Source: Lactiplantibacillus pingfangensis (GTDB lineage Bacteria; Bacillota; Bacilli; Lactobacillales; Lactobacillaceae). Taken from it: 59,335 bases of DNA. This document shows positions 57,219 through 59,335 of this stretch, in pieces. The notes below the pieces were generated by a model. The model worked only from the letters and a program-made list of their open reading frames with translations. It was not told the origin of the DNA and did not search any database. Both the position numbers and the translations under genes were made by a program. The stretch covers positions 1 to 59,335 of the forward strand of contig NZ_BJDG01000021.1 of the NCBI RefSeq assembly GCF_005404945.1, in the 5' to 3' direction. Position 1 is the first letter of the stretch. The number at the start of each line of letters is the position of its first letter.

Positions 57219-57661
57219 CTAAAAGTTGCATGATGGCTAGTGACTAGTAATCCCAGTGTAGCAGTATTTATACATGAAATATTAATACAGGCAACCAATG
57301 AAAGCATTGAGAAAGTTCAAATCATTGCCGGCTGGCTCAATGATTTTCAAGAATCAACTCAACTGTTTTTAGGGCCACTTACTTTATAACCATTAACTTA
57401 GCTGGAGGGCGTCGCTGATTGCATCGGACGTGAAAGTCCCGTTTGAGCGGCGATTTTTGCCGGTCTTATGGGACGGACGGTCCGGGATAGTTGCGATTTT
57501 TGCAACCATTCCGGGCGAAGGCCAAGACCGCTTTTCAGGCTTGGCCTGGTCCCTCGTCCGCATGCAATCAGCGACGCCCGGAAGCAACAACTTTGACTGC
57601 TTTTCGTTACCAATGTACTGGTAAGACAGCATTTAGTAATGGTTTTCGTCTCTCAACCTTC
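57219..57661 (+). mobile_element. MITE-like element, copy 10 (subtype II)
   Basis: The left end AAAAGTTGCATGATGG and right end CGTCTCTCAACCTT are diverged inverted repeats. The core (57405-57585) keeps the outer stem and all three hairpins of subtype II, about 90 percent identical to copy 2. The relic frame is open here from 57234 to a stop at 57387-57389 and ends NESIEKVQIIAGWLNDFQES plus a short tail. Confidence 0.8.
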
Positions 57662-57800
57662 CGTTAGATAAAGGAAGGCAACAATCGCAAGTCACGTTAA
57701 CTTTTTTCTTAACTTTTTTCAAAACAACGCCTCCTACCCATCTCACACATACCTAGTCTGTTATACTGTTTATTAGAGAATTTGATCGGGGGTTTTAACT

Positions 57801-59054
57801 GTGTATTATCGTGGTGAAGTGCTAGATTTTGTAAATATGTTGCTAACAGATACCGCCGCACCATTAATGCGTTCACGGCTAGTTTTTTCTAGTAAAATTG
57901 ACGTGGAACGCCTTAAGGCTGCAGTCCTATCTTCTGCGCAAATCGTCCCCGAAATTTTTGCGCACTATCAAGCGGATCATAATCGCTTCGAAGTGATCAA
58001 CCAACAAGTTGACGATATCGTCATTGAAGCACAAAGTCCGTATAGCCCAGAAAACTTTGATTTCAATTTCAAAACTGGACCGCAATTACGCCTGTTTGTC
58101 ATTCATCATGATCAATACGATGTCTTGCAAGCATTCATGAGCCACCTACTAACCGATAGTGTTGGCTTCAAGGAATACCTCTACTTGCTGTCACAAGCTT
58201 ACAATCTTGACGACTTAACGGGCGTAACCAATGAACGGCGACTGCGTTCGGTGATGCCGGAATTACAACGTCAATTTCAACGGCCAAATCGGCATCCAGA
58301 ATTACCACTTAATACAGTTAAATTACCACACTACCAAGGCATGAACTTGCGTCACGTTGGTCACATTATGCTAACGAGCAAACAATTTATGCGCGTCCGC
58401 AAAGTGGCTAAAGCCCAAGATGTTGGCATCAGTGAAGCAATCTTGGCCGCCTATGCCAAAGCGTTACAAGTTTTGACCGGACACACTACCATCACGTTGC
58501 CTTGTCCGATCAACTTCCGCCACTTTGCGGAAGAACAGCCTAAAACGACGCGGATTGCCAATTTAACTGGCGCCGTTTATCTCAACGTTAAAGTTGATGT
58601 TGACGCCCCATTTTCGGCGTTAGTCCAACATGTCCATGATTTATTAACTACGGAGCGCACGCAGGCTGCCTTTCTATACCGCTTAACGAATTTGCAAAAA
58701 ATGAATCACACGATGCCGGTCACCCTAATGCGTAAATTAACCAAGCGCTGGCTGGCGCAACAACCACTGACTTACACGAACTTCGGTGTTATCGACCAAG
58801 AGCAGTTACAATTTCATGGTTTGACCGTAGTCAATTGTGTCTTTTCTGGGGCCTTTCGTAACGCCCCAACGATGGAAATTGCCGCCAGCACCTTTGCTGG
58901 GACTTGCACCTTAAGCTTCAATAGCATTAGTTCTGAACGTGATTATCAACTCGGAATGAAGATTCTTGAAAATGTTCAAGCACAACTCCTCGTCTGGTCA
59001 CAAACCGCAGTCGTGAGTGAAACGCTTGACTCAGTTGCGACCAACGAACGCTAA
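57801..59054 (+). CDS. Condensation-domain-like CoA-dependent acyltransferase superfamily protein
   Basis: 417 residues with the two-lobed chloramphenicol-acetyltransferase/condensation fold. MSHLLTDSVGF keeps the His and Asp of the HHxxxDG active site, but the first His is Ser and the Gly is shifted. A second-lobe LPCPINFRHF resembles the solvent-channel region. Relatives include alcohol acetyltransferases and stand-alone condensation proteins. Starts at GTG with GGGGG upstream. It stands alone; the substrate is unknown. Confidence 0.75.
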   Translation: MYYRGEVLDFVNMLLTDTAAPLMRSRLVFSSKIDVERLKAAVLSSAQIVPEIFAHYQADHNRFEVINQQVDDIVIEAQSPYSPENFDFNFKTGPQLRLFVIHHDQYDVLQAFMSHLLTDSVGFKEYLYLLSQAYNLDDLTGVTNERRLRSVMPELQRQFQRPNRHPELPLNTVKLPHYQGMNLRHVGHIMLTSKQFMRVRKVAKAQDVGISEAILAAYAKALQVLTGHTTITLPCPINFRHFAEEQPKTTRIANLTGAVYLNVKVDVDAPFSALVQHVHDLLTTERTQAAFLYRLTNLQKMNHTMPVTLMRKLTKRWLAQQPLTYTNFGVIDQEQLQFHGLTVVNCVFSGAFRNAPTMEIAASTFAGTCTLSFNSISSERDYQLGMKILENVQAQLLVWSQTAVVSETLDSVATNER

Positions 59055-59095
59055 TTGCCGGCCCTTTTGTAGCTCTGAATATTTATCCTCAAAAC

Positions 59096-59205
59096 GTGGA
59101 ACAAGAGTCTGCAACCTCCGCTTAGCTACAGAAACCGAACGATTGAAAACCCCAATCATCCGGTTTCTTAGACTATGCTCGGTAGCAACCTACCTCTTGT
59201 TCCAC
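59096..59205. repeat. 110-bp hairpin repeat, copy 2
   Basis: GTGGAACAAGAG pairs perfectly with CTCTTGTTCCAC, and GAAACCGAACGATTG with CAATCATCCGGTTTC. Same length and layout as 32281-32390, with paired substitutions. A T-run follows, so this copy may also terminate the preceding gene. Confidence 0.8.
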
Positions 59206-59335
59206 TCTTTTTTGCCTACAGTTCATTAAATTTGTCGAAAATTTCTATTAATAACGTTCCCGAATTGTCAAATCAAGTGCAACACTAAGTAAAATAAACA
59301 AAGACATGGAGCTATACTCATTAATGCAATGTGAG

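Noticed and set aside
57393-57632. Frames of 64-79 residues on both strands in copy 10
   Set aside because: Same palindrome-derived artefact; broken in copy 2.

Overview
The window reads as chromosomal DNA of a Lactiplantibacillus (Lactobacillus plantarum group) strain. This rests on moderate GC, strong AGGAGG-type ribosome sites, typical lactobacillar families (DUF951, DUF1129, DUF915, short GuaB without CBS domains) and the conserved order rsmG-noc-parA-parB-DUF951-ychF-DUF1129-guaB, which normally lies near the replication origin. The species name is inference.

Layout. 1-2.15 kb is an accessory remnant: a ParB-like gene with an in-frame 42-bp repeat tract, a broken tyrosine integrase and a broken copy of a small gene found intact at 6.6 kb. 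2.15-6.5 kb holds a GH1 6-phospho-beta-glucosidase, an SDR oxidoreductase, a SnoaL-like protein and a ferritin-like protein, opposite a divergent TetR regulator. 6.5-13.2 kb holds two small hypotheticals, gpmA, an AI-2E family permease, a ROK regulator, an anchored surface protein and cfa. 14.2-18.9 kb holds a membrane Ser/Thr kinase, DUF4064 and HTH proteins, a TauE-type exporter, azlCD with a cre site, and a GNAT enzyme. 19.4-30.1 kb holds dacA with a two-component system, guaB and the chromosome segregation/housekeeping block. 30.8-42 kb holds a nucleoside transporter, a pseudo-hydrolase of the DUF915 family, a LysR/aminotransferase pair, a T-box-controlled amino-acid ABC transporter with two paralogous binding proteins, and a PadR-DUF1700-DUF4097 envelope operon. 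42.5-51 kb holds an AT-rich P-loop kinase, a YdcF-like protein, a FetAB-type ABC exporter, an RNA uridine methyltransferase, an L,D-transpeptidase, and a MerR/NmrA pair. 51.5-59 kb holds a PTS IIABC plus trehalose-6-phosphate hydrolase operon with a cre site, a DNA glycosylase, an FMN reductase and a condensation-like acyltransferase.

The most unusual content lies between genes. Ten intergenic copies of a modular, strongly palindromic element recur through the window. Intact copies are about 365-440 bp, carry roughly 18-bp terminal inverted repeats, and one copy is flanked by a perfect 9-bp direct repeat, as a transposed MITE would be. The interior is a branched structure: an outer stem enclosing three hairpins. 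Three sequence subtypes differ by paired, compensatory changes in the stems. A second nested hairpin module shows the same behaviour. A separate 110-bp hairpin family occurs twice. Upstream of the L,D-transpeptidase are four 9-bp direct repeats at exact 21-bp spacing, the geometry of LytTR-type regulator sites.
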